A stretch of 64,000 nt of DNA from Streptomyces seoulensis (lineage in GTDB: Bacteria > Actinomycetota > Actinomycetes > Streptomycetales > Streptomycetaceae). Shown piece after piece: positions 1 to 8,890 of this stretch. Made by a program: the position numbers and the translations under genes. Every line of letters begins with the position of its first letter. Position 1 is the first letter of the stretch. The notes under the pieces were generated by a model that was not told the origin of the DNA, did not search any database, and saw only the letters and a program-made list of their open reading frames with translations. The DNA lies in contig NZ_AP025667.1 of assembly GCF_022846655.1 (NCBI RefSeq), positions 2,331,001-2,395,000 on the forward strand. Reading direction: 5' to 3'.

Positions 1-1
1 C

Positions 2-262
<261 letters not shown>

Positions 263-296
263 GACACCGCACGGACCGCGTAGGGTGAGGACCACC

Positions 297-569
297 ATGT
301 CCAATAAGACGTTCGAGGAGCTCTTCACCGAGCTCCAGCACAAGGCAGCCACCGGCGACCCCGCCACCTCCCGCACCGCGGAACTGGTCGGCAAAGGTGT
401 CCATGCCATCGGCAAGAAGGTCGTAGAAGAGGCCGCCGAGGTCTGGATGGCCGCCGAGTACGAGGGCAAGGAAGCCGCTGCCGAGGAGATCTCGCAGTTG
501 CTGTACCACGTCCAGGTGATGATGGTCGCCCGCGGTATCTCGCTGGACGACGTCTACGCCCACCTGTGA
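297..569 (+). CDS. hisE: phosphoribosyl-ATP pyrophosphatase
   Basis: HisE hydrolyses phosphoribosyl-ATP to phosphoribosyl-AMP and PPi, step two of histidine synthesis. The 90-residue product is a typical all-alpha MazG-like protein. The metal-binding signature is visible as [14 protein letters not shown] (first E-x-x-E pair), followed by a second acidic helix [17 protein letters not shown]. The ATG at 297 follows a GGTGAGGACC ribosome-binding region. A longer open frame extends upstream to position 15, but that part overlaps ribH in another frame and looks like shadow sequence. In this genome type HisE is a separate protein, not fused to HisI. hisG starts 51 bases downstream, so the two steps that use PRPP/ATP are co-transcribed. 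Confidence 0.96.
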   Translation: MSNKTFEELFTELQHKAATGDPATSRTAELVGKGVHAIGKKVVEEAAEVWMAAEYEGKEAAAEEISQLLYHVQVMMVARGISLDDVYAHL

Positions 570-620
570 TCCGTACCCCCACCCACCGCACCACCCCGTC
601 ACACGAAGGAAGCCGACCTC

Positions 621-1469
621 ATGCTGCGCATCGCCGTCCCCAACAAGGGTTCCCTGTCCGGACCTGCGGGGGACATGCTGCATGAGGCCGGCTACCGGCA
701 GCGGCGGGAGTCCAAGGAACTGCGGACCGTGGACCCGGTGAACGAGGTCGAGTTCTTCTACCTCCGCCCCCGGGACATCGCCATCTACGTCTCCTCCGGG
801 CAGCTCGACATCGGCATCACCGGCCGCGACCTGCTGATCGACTCCGGCGCCGGCGCCGAGGAGATCCTCCCCCTCGGCTTCGCCCGCTCCACCTTCCACT
901 TCGCCGCCCGCCCCGGCACCTTCGCGGGTACGGCGGACCTCAAGGGCCGCACGGTCGCCACCTCCTACGAGGGCATCGTCGGCCGCCACCTCGCGGACAA
1001 CGCCATCGACGCCTCCGTGGTCCACCTCGACGGCGCGGTGGAGACCGCGATCGAGCTGGGCGTGGCGGAGATCATCGCGGACGTGGTGGAGACCGGCACC
1101 TCGCTGCGCAACGCCGGGCTCGAGGTCTTCGGCGAGCCCATCATGAAGTCCGAGGCCGTCGTGATCCGCCGCACCGGCGCCGACACCGACGAGCCCAAGG
1201 TCCAGCAGTTCCTGCGCCGCCTCCAGGGCGTCCTGGTCGCGCGGACCTACGTGATGATGGACTACGACTGCCGCGTGGAGCAGCTCGAGAAGGCCGTCGC
1301 GCTCACGCCGGGCCTGGAGTCCCCGACCGTCTCCCCGCTGCACAACGAGGGCTGGGTCGCCGTGCGCGCCATGGTCCCCGCCAAGGAGGCCCAGCGGATC
1401 ATGGACGACCTGTACGCCATCGGCGCGCGGGCCATCCTGACCACGGCCATCCACGCCTGCCGTCTCTGA
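621..1469 (+). CDS. hisG: ATP phosphoribosyltransferase, long form
   Basis: HisG joins ATP and PRPP in the first, feedback-controlled step of histidine synthesis. The 282-residue product has the family start MLRIAVPNKGSLSG, the periplasmic-binding-protein-like catalytic fold with DIGITGRDLL, and the PRPP-loop region DVVETGTSLRNAGL. Its length and the C-terminal domain (about residues 200-282, ending in AILTTAIHACRL) identify the long form, which carries its own histidine-binding regulatory domain and does not need HisZ. The start ATG is preceded by GAAGGAAGCC. The next gene begins only 14 bases after the stop, so a PH-domain membrane protein appears to be co-transcribed. Confidence 0.97.
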   Translation: MLRIAVPNKGSLSGPAGDMLHEAGYRQRRESKELRTVDPVNEVEFFYLRPRDIAIYVSSGQLDIGITGRDLLIDSGAGAEEILPLGFARSTFHFAARPGTFAGTADLKGRTVATSYEGIVGRHLADNAIDASVVHLDGAVETAIELGVAEIIADVVETGTSLRNAGLEVFGEPIMKSEAVVIRRTGADTDEPKVQQFLRRLQGVLVARTYVMMDYDCRVEQLEKAVALTPGLESPTVSPLHNEGWVAVRAMVPAKEAQRIMDDLYAIGARAILTTAIHACRL

Positions 1470-1483
1470 GGAACCGCGAGCCA

Positions 1484-1954
1484 GTGTCCGAGCTTCCCGA
1501 GCCCCCCGCTCCGCCCGCCCTCCCGCTCACCTTCCGGCCGGGACACACCCGGGTGATCCTGCTCACCGCCGGCGTGGCGATCTTCCTGGTCGTCGCCGTC
1601 ATCGCCCTGCTGCTGGACATGGGACCGGGGGAGCGGCTCACCTTCATCGTCACCGGGGCCCTGATGGCCTGGGTGCTGGCCAGGCTGGCCCGCGTCAAGG
1701 TCGTCGCCGACGACTCCGGCGTCACCGTCGTCAACATCGCGGGCAGCCGCCGCCTGGCCTGGGCCGAGATCGTGCGGGTCAACCTGCGTCCGGGGGACCC
1801 CTGGGTGTTCCTCGACCTCAACGACGGCACCAGCCTGGCCGCGCTCGGCATCCAGCCCGGCGTCGCCAAGCAGCGTGCCATCGCCGACGCGCGGACACTG
1901 CGCACTCTGGTGGAGCAGCAGGCGCCGCGCGATCCGGAGTTCCCCCGGAGCTGA
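1484..1954 (+). CDS. PH-domain membrane protein
   Basis: A 156-residue protein with two hydrophobic segments near residues 24-44 (VILLTAGVAIFLVVAVIALLL) and 49-66, followed by a soluble bacterial PH-like domain of about 85 residues (VKVVADDSGVTVVNIAGSRR, then a Trp-rich strand and WVFLDLNDG). This layout is typical of the small actinobacterial PH-domain proteins found directly behind hisG. Function is unknown; bacterial PH domains are thought to be structural or oligomerisation modules and not phosphoinositide sensors. GTG start, 14 bases after hisG, so expression probably follows the his operon. Confidence 0.85.
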   Translation: MSELPEPPAPPALPLTFRPGHTRVILLTAGVAIFLVVAVIALLLDMGPGERLTFIVTGALMAWVLARLARVKVVADDSGVTVVNIAGSRRLAWAEIVRVNLRPGDPWVFLDLNDGTSLAALGIQPGVAKQRAIADARTLRTLVEQQAPRDPEFPRS

Positions 1955-2052
1955 GCCTTCAGCGGGCTCCGGGGCCCCTCGGGGTCCCGGCTCAGGGGCC
2001 GATCCGGGGCGGCCACTCTTGCCGCACCTGCCCAGGTCTTGACTAATCTGTT

Positions 2053-2081
2053 GGCGGAGGCGTTTCCATGGCGCCTCCGCC
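2053..2081 (+). other. perfect 10-bp hairpin in the leader of the CBS transporter pair
   Basis: GGCGGAGGCG (2053-2062) and CGCCTCCGCC (2072-2081) are perfect inverted arms around a nine-base loop TTTCCATGG. It lies about 155 bases upstream of the first CorC/CNNM-type gene. A TTGACT at 2039-2044 could be a -35, but no good -10 is seen at the right distance. The hairpin may belong to a structured mRNA leader or to a terminator of the his operon; there is no T-run after it. The conserved M-box magnesium riboswitch core was looked for and not seen. Confidence 0.4.
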
Positions 2082-2235
2082 TCCGTCGTGCCACGCCCGG
2101 CGCGCGGAGGTTTTCCCTGCTATCCGAGGAGTGACCCTCTCCGGCGATGGACGGATCGTCCTGTAGTACCTGCGCCGCCCCCTGCCGACATACCGCGGAC
2201 CACCCGGTCCGCGTGCACGCGGAGGCGGCGGCATC

Positions 2236-3570
2236 ATGAGCATCCCCCTGCTGCTCCTTGGAGCGGCCTTCCTGCTGATCCTCGCCAACGGCTTCTTCGT
2301 GGCCGCCGAGTTCGGCCTCGTCACCGTCGAGCGCCAGGACGCCGAGCAGGCCGCGGCCGAGGGCGACAAGCGCGCCCGTACGGTCGTCCAGTCGCTGAAG
2401 GAACTCTCCTTCCAGCTCTCCGGCACCCAGCTCGGCATCACCATCACCTCGCTCGTCGTCGGCATGCTCGCCGAACCGGCCCTGGCCGACCTGCTCAGCG
2501 GCCCGTTCAGGGCGCTCGGCGTGCCCGAGGGCGCCGTCTCCGGTGTCGCCGTGGTCTTCGGCATGCTGCTGGCCTCCGCGATCCAGATGGTGGTCGGTGA
2601 GCTGGTCCCCAAGAACTGGGCGGTCTCCAAGCCGCTCCAGGTCGCACGCTTCGTCGCGGGCCCGCAGCACGTGTTCTCGCGGCTGTTCCGGCCGGTGATC
2701 TCCGTGCTCAACACGGTCGCCAACCGGCTGGTGCGCGCCCTCGGCGTCGAACCGGCCGACGAGCTGGCCTCCGCCCGCACCCCCGGCGAGCTGGTCTCCC
2801 TGGCCAGGCACTCCGCCCAGGCCGGAGCCCTGGAGCAGGACACGGCCGACCTGTTCGTCCGCACCCTGTCCCTCGGCGACCTGACCGCCCAGCACGTCAT
2901 GACCCCGCGCGTGAAGGTCAGCGCGCTCCAGGACTCGGCCACCGCCGAGGACGTCGTCAACCTCACCCGTGCCACCGGCCTGTCCCGCTTCCCCGTCTAC
3001 CGGGAGAAGATCGACGAGGTCGTCGGCATGGTCCACCTCAAGGACGCCCTGGCCGTGCCGGCGCACGAACGCCTTCGCACCCCGGTGGCCCGCATCGCCG
3101 GCAAGGCGCTGCTGGTCCCCGAGACCCTGCCGGTGCGCCCCCTGCTGACCCGGCTGCGCAGCGAGCAGCCCATCGCGGTCGTCGTCGACGAGTACGGCGG
3201 CACGGCGGGCGTGGTCACGCTGGAGGACATCGTCGAGGAACTGGTCGGCGAGGTCCGCGACGAGCACGACCGCCAGGACGTGCCCGAGGTCGCCCCCGCC
3301 CCGCCCGAGGACGGCCACCCCGCCTGGGACGTGGACGGCGGCTGCCGCGTCGACGTACTGCACCGCATCGGCCTCGACGCCCCCGAGGGGCCCTACGAGA
3401 CCGTCGCCGGACTCGTGGCCGACCTGCTCGGCCGCATCCCGGCCCCCGGCGACCGGGCCGAACTGCCCGGCTGGCGGCTCTCCGTGCGCCAGGTCCGCCA
3501 CTACCGCGCCGAGCGGGTCCGCCTGGTCCGGACGGCACCCGTCGCCCAGCCGATGGAGGCCGCCCGATGA
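2236..3570 (+). CDS. CNNM/CorC-family transporter with CBS pair (first copy)
   Basis: A 444-residue inner-membrane protein of the hemolysin C/CorC/CNNM group. Residues 1-200 form the DUF21 membrane domain, with helices beginning IPLLLLGAAFLLILANGFFV and the family motif AEFGLVTVER. Residues about 205-330 hold a cytosolic CBS pair (DVVNLTRATGLSRFPVY, then PIAVVVDEYGGTAGVVTLED). The last 90 residues are the CorC_HlyC accessory domain (WDVDGGCRVDVLHRIG). Homologues export or exchange Mg2+/Co2+ and the CBS pair senses adenine nucleotides. The ATG is well placed behind GGAGGCGGCGGCATC. The next gene overlaps its stop by four bases (ATGA), so the two paralogues are translationally coupled. Confidence 0.93.
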   Translation: MSIPLLLLGAAFLLILANGFFVAAEFGLVTVERQDAEQAAAEGDKRARTVVQSLKELSFQLSGTQLGITITSLVVGMLAEPALADLLSGPFRALGVPEGAVSGVAVVFGMLLASAIQMVVGELVPKNWAVSKPLQVARFVAGPQHVFSRLFRPVISVLNTVANRLVRALGVEPADELASARTPGELVSLARHSAQAGALEQDTADLFVRTLSLGDLTAQHVMTPRVKVSALQDSATAEDVVNLTRATGLSRFPVYREKIDEVVGMVHLKDALAVPAHERLRTPVARIAGKALLVPETLPVRPLLTRLRSEQPIAVVVDEYGGTAGVVTLEDIVEELVGEVRDEHDRQDVPEVAPAPPEDGHPAWDVDGGCRVDVLHRIGLDAPEGPYETVAGLVADLLGRIPAPGDRAELPGWRLSVRQVRHYRAERVRLVRTAPVAQPMEAAR

Positions 3571-4688
3571 GCGTCGTCCAACTCCTCTTCGCCGCGCTGC
3601 TCGTCCTCGCCAACGGATTCTTCGTCGGCGCCGAGTTCGCGCTCGTCTCCGTGCGGCGCAGCCAGATCGAGCCGCTCGGCACCGCGCGCGCCCGCCAGGT
3701 GCTGCACGGACTGGAGCGGCTGCCGCAGATGATGGCGGCGGCCCAGTTCGGCATCACCGTCTGCTCGCTGACCCTGGGCGCGGTGGCCGAGCCGACCGTG
3801 GCCCACCTGCTGGAGCCGCTGTTCGAGGCCGTCCGTCTCCCCGAGGGCGTGATCCACCCGCTGGGCTATGTGATCGCGCTGGCCGCGGTGGTCTTCTTCC
3901 ACCTGGTCATCGGTGAGATGGTGCCGAAGAACCTGGCCATGGCCGCGCCCGAGAAGGCCGCGCTGTGGCTCGGTCCGGGCCTGGTGTACTTCGCCCGGAT
4001 CTGCAGGCCGGTCACCGTGGCGCTCGGCGCCTGCGCCCAGGGCATCCTGCGGCTCTTCCGCGTCGAACCCAAGGACGAGGTCGAGGCCGTCGTCACCAGC
4101 GAGCAGCTCAACCGCCTGCTGGAGGACTCCGGCCAGGCCGGTCTGCTCGACCCGGAGGCGCAGGAGCGGCTGGAGGACGCCCTCGAACTGGGCTCCCGCC
4201 CGGTCACCGACGTCCTCCTCAAGCGCGAGACCCTGGTGACGGTGCCCCCGTCGGTCACACCGGGGGAGATCGTCGAGCTGACGGCGCGCACCGGCTACTC
4301 CCGCTTCCCGGTGGCCGCCGGCACGGGTGCCTTCATGGGGTACGTCCATGTGAAGGACGTCCTCGACCTGGAGGACTCCGACCGCGCCGTGCCGCAGCAC
4401 GTGTGGCGTCCGATGGCCACGCTGCGGGCGGAACTCCCGCTGGACGACGCGCTGACCGTCATGCGCCGGGCCGCCACGCATCTGGCCCAGGTGGCGGACG
4501 CCTCCGGCCGGGTGCTGGGCCTGGTCGCGCTGGAGGACGCGCTGGAGCTGCTGGTGGGCGAGGTCCACGACCCGGCCCACCCGGAGACCCCGGAGCCCGT
4601 CGCGCCGAAGGCGGAACCGGTGCCCCTGCGCCCGGCCCCCGCCCGGCCGCGCCAGAGCGGCGAACCGGAACAGGCACTCGCCACCTAG
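3567..4688 (+). CDS. CNNM/CorC-family transporter with CBS pair (second copy)
   Basis: A 373-residue paralogue of the preceding gene: DUF21 membrane domain (LLFAALLVLANGFFVGAEFA, then TLGAVAEPTVAHLL and the conserved EMVPKNLAMA) and a CBS pair (residues about 215-335). It has no CorC_HlyC domain; instead it ends in a Pro/Ala/Glu-rich tail of about 35 residues. The start ATG lies inside the TGA of the first copy. Such long/short tandem pairs are common in actinobacteria and may form a heteromer; that pairing is inference. A hairpin straddles the end of this gene and the convergent neighbour. Confidence 0.92.
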   Translation: MSVVQLLFAALLVLANGFFVGAEFALVSVRRSQIEPLGTARARQVLHGLERLPQMMAAAQFGITVCSLTLGAVAEPTVAHLLEPLFEAVRLPEGVIHPLGYVIALAAVVFFHLVIGEMVPKNLAMAAPEKAALWLGPGLVYFARICRPVTVALGACAQGILRLFRVEPKDEVEAVVTSEQLNRLLEDSGQAGLLDPEAQERLEDALELGSRPVTDVLLKRETLVTVPPSVTPGEIVELTARTGYSRFPVAAGTGAFMGYVHVKDVLDLEDSDRAVPQHVWRPMATLRAELPLDDALTVMRRAATHLAQVADASGRVLGLVALEDALELLVGEVHDPAHPETPEPVAPKAEPVPLRPAPARPRQSGEPEQALAT

Positions 4689-4698
4689 GCCGAGTGCG

Positions 4699-4734
4699 CC
4701 GCGGGACCCGTCACATCGCCGACGGGTCCTGCGG
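4699..4734. terminator. bidirectional terminator between convergent genes
   Basis: CCGCGGGACCCGTC (4699-4712) pairs with GACGGGTCCTGCGG (4721-4734) with one G-T mismatch and an eight-base loop. The right-hand arm lies within the last codons of the minus-strand AAA+ gene, whose stop is at 4711-4713. The hairpin can serve both converging transcripts. Confidence 0.6.
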
Positions 4735-6573
4735 TGCCCGGCCCGACAGCACCTCGCCGTACGCCTGCATCAGGTCGGGCAGCCGCAGGGTGGCCAGGTC
4801 CTCGCGGGAGAGCATGCCCGGACAGATGGACAGCCGCAGATCCCGGTACGCGCAGCTCTTCTCGTAAAGGGTCCGCAGGAACCGGCCGTTGCCCAGTTCG
4901 TCGAGCCAACCCTGGTCGACCACGTGTCCCGCTATGGAGCGCAGTTCCTCCAGCGTCTCCTCGTCCCACTCGTCGCCGTTCTCCGCCGCGAGCACCCGGC
5001 CGATCTCGGTGAGTTCGGAGGGGCGGTAGGAGGGGAAGTCCACGCGGGTGGTGAAGCGGGAGGACAGGCCGGGGTTGGCGGCCAGCAGCCGGTCCATGCC
5101 CTCGGGGTACCCGGCGAGGATCACCACCAGGTGGTCCCGGTTGTCCTCGGCCCGCTTCAGCAGCACCTGGAGCGCCTCGTCGCCGTAGGCGTCGCCCTTG
5201 CCGTACCCGGAGTTGGAGAGCGCGTACGCCTCGTCCACGAAGAGGACCCCGCCGATGGCCGAGTCGATCAGTTCGTTGGCCTTCACGGCGGTCTGGCCCA
5301 GGTACTCCCCGACCAGATCGGCCCGCTGCGCCTCCACCAGGTGGTCGCCGCCGAGCAGCCCGAGGGCGTAGAAGACCCGGCCGAGGATGCGGGCCACCGT
5401 GGTCTTGCCGGTGCCTGAGGGGCCGGAGAAGACGAAGTGCCGTTTCGGCGGCTGCACCGGCAGCCCCTGCCCGGCGCGCAGCCGGGCCATGTTCAACTGC
5501 GCGGAGAGCGCCTTCACCTGCCGCTTGACGGGCTCCAGGCCCACCATGCGCTCCAGCTCGGCGAGGGCCTCCTCCAGTAAGGCCGGATCGGTCGGCCCGG
5601 CCGGCAGGGGAGAGACGGGGACACCGCTCTTCACCCGGACCGCCCGGTCCGGCACCGAGGGGAGCGGTCCGGTCGGCAGGTCCGGCTCGGAGAGCCTGAG
5701 GTCCCGGCCCTCGGTGCCGAACAGCGGGTCGAGGCCGTCGGGGCCGTCCATCGTGTCCTGCCCGGCGCCGGACAGGGTGATCGCCGCGAAGTCGGCCGGG
5801 TCGTCGTACCCGTCGCCCTCGGCGATGGCGGCGAGCCGGGCGGAGGTGTCCATGAACGCCGGGTCGACCCGGTGCACGGCCCGGTACAGCGGGAGCGCGG
5901 CGGCGCTGCGGCCGGTGCCCTCGTGCGCGCGGGCCAGCCAGTACCGCAGCTCCTTGCGCTGGGGCTGTTCGCTGCGGCAGCGCATCAGGGCGGTCGCCAG
6001 CAGCGGCTCGGCCTGCCCGTACGTCTCCAGCCGGACGCGGGCCATGCCGCCGAACAGGCCGGCCTCTATGCCGAGCAGGGGGTCGTCGAGCAGCGGGTCG
6101 GTGTGCCGGACCAACTGGTCCCAGTCCTTGACCAGATAGGCGCGGCAGGCGTGCAGGAACCGCACCTGCGGGTCGGTGTCCACGGGCGGCAGTCCGGCCA
6201 GCGCCCGGTCCAGCTCCGGCACATGGCGGCCGTCCAGCCAGTGCGAGGCGTGCGCCAGCAGCAGGTCACGCGGGCTCTCGAGCACCGGCTGCACCCACCA
6301 GCCGAGCCAGTACCAGGAGTTGAGGGCGCGGCGGTGCCGGGCGCGCTGTTCGCCGAAGCGGTCGCGGTGCCGGTACATCCTGAGCAGCGCCGTGGTCGTG
6401 TCGACCCTGAGCGCGTGCAGTCCGAGCCAGGCGTCGGCCATCCCCGGGTCCATCCGCGCGGCGGCGCGGAACTCCTCCTCCGCCTGCGGATAGGCGCCCA
6501 TCGTGTAGGCGTCCACGCCTCGCATCCAGGCGAGGTCGGCGGGGGCCTCGGGGCCCTGCGTGCCGAAGTCCAT
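4711..6573 (-). CDS. TPR and AAA+ (CbxX/EccA-like) ATPase
   Basis: A 620-residue cytosolic protein. Residues 1-300 are helical TPR-like sequence (AYPQAEEEFRAAARMDPGMA). An acidic linker follows, then a CbxX/CfqX-type AAA+ module from about residue 325: Walker A GPSGTGKTT with Lys near 390, Walker B VLFVDEAY with Asp-Glu near 447-448, and an arginine-finger region (NPGLSSRFTTRVDFPSYRP). The N-terminal TPR plus C-terminal AAA+ layout is that of EccA of type VII secretion and of sporulation AAA proteins, but no ESX genes are nearby. I chose ATG 6573, which follows GGGGGACGTG, over an upstream in-frame ATG at 6612. The actual client is unknown. Confidence 0.88.
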   Translation of the reverse strand: MDFGTQGPEAPADLAWMRGVDAYTMGAYPQAEEEFRAAARMDPGMADAWLGLHALRVDTTTALLRMYRHRDRFGEQRARHRRALNSWYWLGWWVQPVLESPRDLLLAHASHWLDGRHVPELDRALAGLPPVDTDPQVRFLHACRAYLVKDWDQLVRHTDPLLDDPLLGIEAGLFGGMARVRLETYGQAEPLLATALMRCRSEQPQRKELRYWLARAHEGTGRSAAALPLYRAVHRVDPAFMDTSARLAAIAEGDGYDDPADFAAITLSGAGQDTMDGPDGLDPLFGTEGRDLRLSEPDLPTGPLPSVPDRAVRVKSGVPVSPLPAGPTDPALLEEALAELERMVGLEPVKRQVKALSAQLNMARLRAGQGLPVQPPKRHFVFSGPSGTGKTTVARILGRVFYALGLLGGDHLVEAQRADLVGEYLGQTAVKANELIDSAIGGVLFVDEAYALSNSGYGKGDAYGDEALQVLLKRAEDNRDHLVVILAGYPEGMDRLLAANPGLSSRFTTRVDFPSYRPSELTEIGRVLAAENGDEWDEETLEELRSIAGHVVDQGWLDELGNGRFLRTLYEKSCAYRDLRLSICPGMLSREDLATLRLPDLMQAYGEVLSGRAPQDPSAM

Positions 6574-7062
6574 CACGTCCCCCACGAACCGTGCCCCCCG
6601 TTGGTTGCCCACCGGGCAGGCGCTCGGCGGTCGCCGCGGTCGAACCGCTCTGCCGCGGACCGGAGTTGCAGGTGCGCGAGGCAGTCGCTCGAAGGTCGCA
6701 CCGAGGGCATCGTACCCGTGGTACTACCGGCTGCCGAAGGGTGGCGCAGGGGACGTTCTACGAGGTGGGAGCATGCGGGGCGCATGGGGCGCGGTCACCG
6801 TGGGTGATCGAATCGGTGCGTTCGGCGGCCCGGAGAGGGGATCCGGGCAGAACGAAGCCCCCGGTCACGGGGGAACGACCAGGGGCTTCGTGTCTTCGGG
6901 CGACCCTCGACGGGCCGCGTGTTGAGAACGTAAGACCTGTACGGGCCCCTGGTCAAGCCAGGTCGGGGCTCCCGGCGAAGTTCCGGTGCGGCCGCCTTCA
7001 CAAGTTGAGCACACAGCGGACGGGTCATCACCCTGAGTGAGAATCGGGCCTGGCCCGGCCGG
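6574..7062. other. 489-bp intergenic region with a possible promoter
   Basis: No coding region is supported. Reading on the minus strand, TACGAT (6709-6714) could be a -10 for the AAA+ gene, with a weak TTCGGC 18 bases upstream. A small palindrome GTACC-CGT-GGTAC (6712-6724) overlaps it and could be an operator. The hairpin at 6853-6890 is listed separately. I see no tRNA or recognised small RNA. Confidence 0.3.
6853..6890 (-). terminator. hairpin downstream of the kinase gene
   Basis: CGAAGCCCC (6853-6861) and GGGGCTTCG (6882-6890) are perfect inverted arms, with an internal CCCC/GGGG alternative pairing. It lies about 170 bases beyond the minus-strand kinase gene and before the promoter region of the AAA+ gene, so it most likely ends the kinase transcript. 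No T-run, as is usual in Streptomyces. Confidence 0.5.
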
Positions 7063-7635
7063 TCAGAGGGGGCTCGCGGGCCCTGGCAGCACCTTGTACC
7101 CCTGCGGCGTCGCGCGCACCAAGAGGTCCGCGTGGGGGCGCGAGGGGTCGTCGGCGAAGTGGGCGCGCTCCGCCGCCGTCCAGCCGTCCCAGAACTCCCG
7201 CTGCGCGGCACCGTCCCGGCGGCGTCCGCGCGCCCAGGACTCCCGCTCGGGCAGCTCCATCCACAGCAGCGACGCCAGATGCGGGCGCAGCGCCCGGCGC
7301 CCCGCTCCCACCCCCTCGACCAGGATCACGGGGGCGGGCGGCAGGTCGCGCGGCGGTCCGAAGGCGCGCAGGGTCCAGTCGTAGGGGGCGTACCGCGCGT
7401 GCTCACCCCGGCCCAGCGGCTCGATCACCTGGGCGGTCAGGCGGCCGGTCCAGGAGAAGAGCTCGTCGTGGCGGGCGATGTCGTCCAGGTGCAGCACCGG
7501 TGCCCCGCCGAGCGCGGCGGACAGGTGCCCGGCGAAGGTGGACTTCCCGGAGCCCGCGTGTCCGTCGACGCCGACCAGCCGGACCGGCCCCAGGGAGGGG
7601 GAGAGGCCGCGCAGACGGCCGGCGAGGTCGTGAAT
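7063..7635 (-). CDS. P-loop uridine kinase-like protein, non-canonical start
   Basis: A small nucleoside/uridine kinase-type P-loop protein. The Walker A loop is GHAGSGKST, followed by VLHLDDIARHDELFSW, the usual hDDhY-type segment, and ILVEGVGAGRRALRP near the second nucleotide-binding strand. The only ATG/GTG/TTG I find in this frame is the GTG at 7497, but starting there would remove the P-loop. In-frame coding sequence continues upstream through the P-loop to IAIHDLAGRL. The best candidate start is ATT at 7633-7635, six bases after AGGA, giving 190 residues. The frame stays open further up. Function as a kinase is well supported; the start is not. A sequence error or an unusual initiation codon are the two explanations. 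Confidence 0.72.
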   Translation of the reverse strand: MHDLAGRLRGLSPSLGPVRLVGVDGHAGSGKSTFAGHLSAALGGAPVLHLDDIARHDELFSWTGRLTAQVIEPLGRGEHARYAPYDWTLRAFGPPRDLPPAPVILVEGVGAGRRALRPHLASLLWMELPERESWARGRRRDGAAQREFWDGWTAAERAHFADDPSRPHADLLVRATPQGYKVLPGPASPL

Positions 7636-7889
7636 GGCGATTCCTGAGGTGTGGTGCGGTGTGGGGGAGTTCTGCCGGAAACAGTCTAGTAGGGGCAGAT
7701 GGGGGCACCGCCCGGCGCCAGGAAAACGGCACTTCCCGAACCGCCCGCTGACCTTCGGTCAATCGGTGGAGATTTTCGCTCGGAATCCGCCGACCGATAT
7801 GTGAAATTAGGCGTTCCAGGTGCGTCGGCCGATGAGTAAGGTGCCTCCTGCACAACTGCGACGCGTCGTATCGGGACGGACAGGGGAGC
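7636..7889. other. intergenic region between divergent genes
   Basis: Lower-GC than its surroundings (7745-7815). A possible promoter for the rightward gene is TAAGGT near 7836-7841 with a weak TTCCAG 17 bases before it. No further conserved element is recognised. Confidence 0.25.
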
Positions 7890-8846
7890 ATGGCCGCGGA
7901 GTTATTCGAGGGGCAGTACGTCTGGCACCCGGCGGCCGACGACCGTGTCCTGGCGAGCGTATGCGTCGATGTGCGCGCCGGACGTCATCGCTACGCCTAC
8001 GAGGCCCTCGCCGAGACGCGGTCCGATTTCGCGCTGCGCGCCCACCGTTCGCTGGTGCTGGCCTCGGAGGCGGCCGGCACCGACCTCGTGGAGCGCTGGC
8101 TCGCCGAGGAGCCGTCGCCCGAGGCCGCGCTGATGTGGGCCCGCGTGGCCGTGCAGCGCGCCATGCGGGCCGCCGACGCGCGCGACGAACGCGCCGAGGC
8201 GCTGGAGCGGATCGCCCTGGCCGCCTGCGAGCGCGCCGCCGCCCTCGCCCCCGGCGACCCCACGCCCTGGGTCGCCAAGCTGGCCATGGCCCGGCTGCAC
8301 CAACTGCGCGAACCCGCGCCGCAGGGCCTGCTCACCGCGCCGCCCGGCCCCTGGCGGCTGTTCGCCCACATCCTGTCCCTGGACCCCTATCACCGCGAGG
8401 GCCACCACCGCTTCCTGTCCTTCTTCTTCACCCGGCACGGCGGCTCGGTCAACGCCGCCTGGGACGTGGCCGCCTTCCTCAGCCAGCGCGCGCCCGCCGA
8501 CTCCGCGCTCAGGCTGCTGCCGTTGGTCGCGCTGGTGGAGAGTTACAACCCGACCCAGTTGCTCGCCGACCGGGTCTGGGAGCAGCCGCAGTGGCGCTCG
8601 ACCGCACTGGCCGCCTACCGCAACTGGCTGCCCACGGTGGCCGGCAGCCGCTTCACCCCGGTGCTCGACCTGGCCTACCTCGCGCACGCGCTGGTCATGG
8701 GCCAGAGCGAGTTCGAGGCGCGGGCGGTCTTCGCGGCGATGGGCCCGTACGCCTCGCGCATGCCCTGGAGCGCCTTCGGCGACCCCGCCGAACAGCTCTC
8801 CCGTGCCCGGCGCGCCTGCGGGCTGGCCGTCCCCGGACCAGGCTGA
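7890..8846 (+). CDS. conserved Streptomyces protein, TPR-like, unknown function
   Basis: A 318-residue soluble protein without signal peptide or membrane segment. It is helical and rich in Ala, Arg and Trp, with TPR-like stretches (ALAPGDPTPWVAKLAMARL; ILSLDPYHREGHHRFLSFFF). It does not match an enzyme family I know. The ATG at 7890 follows CAGGGGAGC, a good ribosome-binding site. An amino acid permease gene begins 44 bases downstream on the same strand, so the two may be co-transcribed. I can only say it is probably a scaffold-like helical repeat protein. Confidence 0.75.
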   Translation: MAAELFEGQYVWHPAADDRVLASVCVDVRAGRHRYAYEALAETRSDFALRAHRSLVLASEAAGTDLVERWLAEEPSPEAALMWARVAVQRAMRAADARDERAEALERIALAACERAAALAPGDPTPWVAKLAMARLHQLREPAPQGLLTAPPGPWRLFAHILSLDPYHREGHHRFLSFFFTRHGGSVNAAWDVAAFLSQRAPADSALRLLPLVALVESYNPTQLLADRVWEQPQWRSTALAAYRNWLPTVAGSRFTPVLDLAYLAHALVMGQSEFEARAVFAAMGPYASRMPWSAFGDPAEQLSRARRACGLAVPGPG

Positions 8847-8890
8847 GAACCGCACCCGCAGCGTCCACCCCCCAACAGAAAGGCAGATCA

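Noticed and set aside
1955..2235. M-box magnesium riboswitch
   Set aside because: The conserved core segments known for this riboswitch could not be found; only a simple hairpin is visible.
7768..7812. Sigma-R promoter (GGAAT ... GTT)
   Set aside because: The spacing is about 26 bases, not 18.
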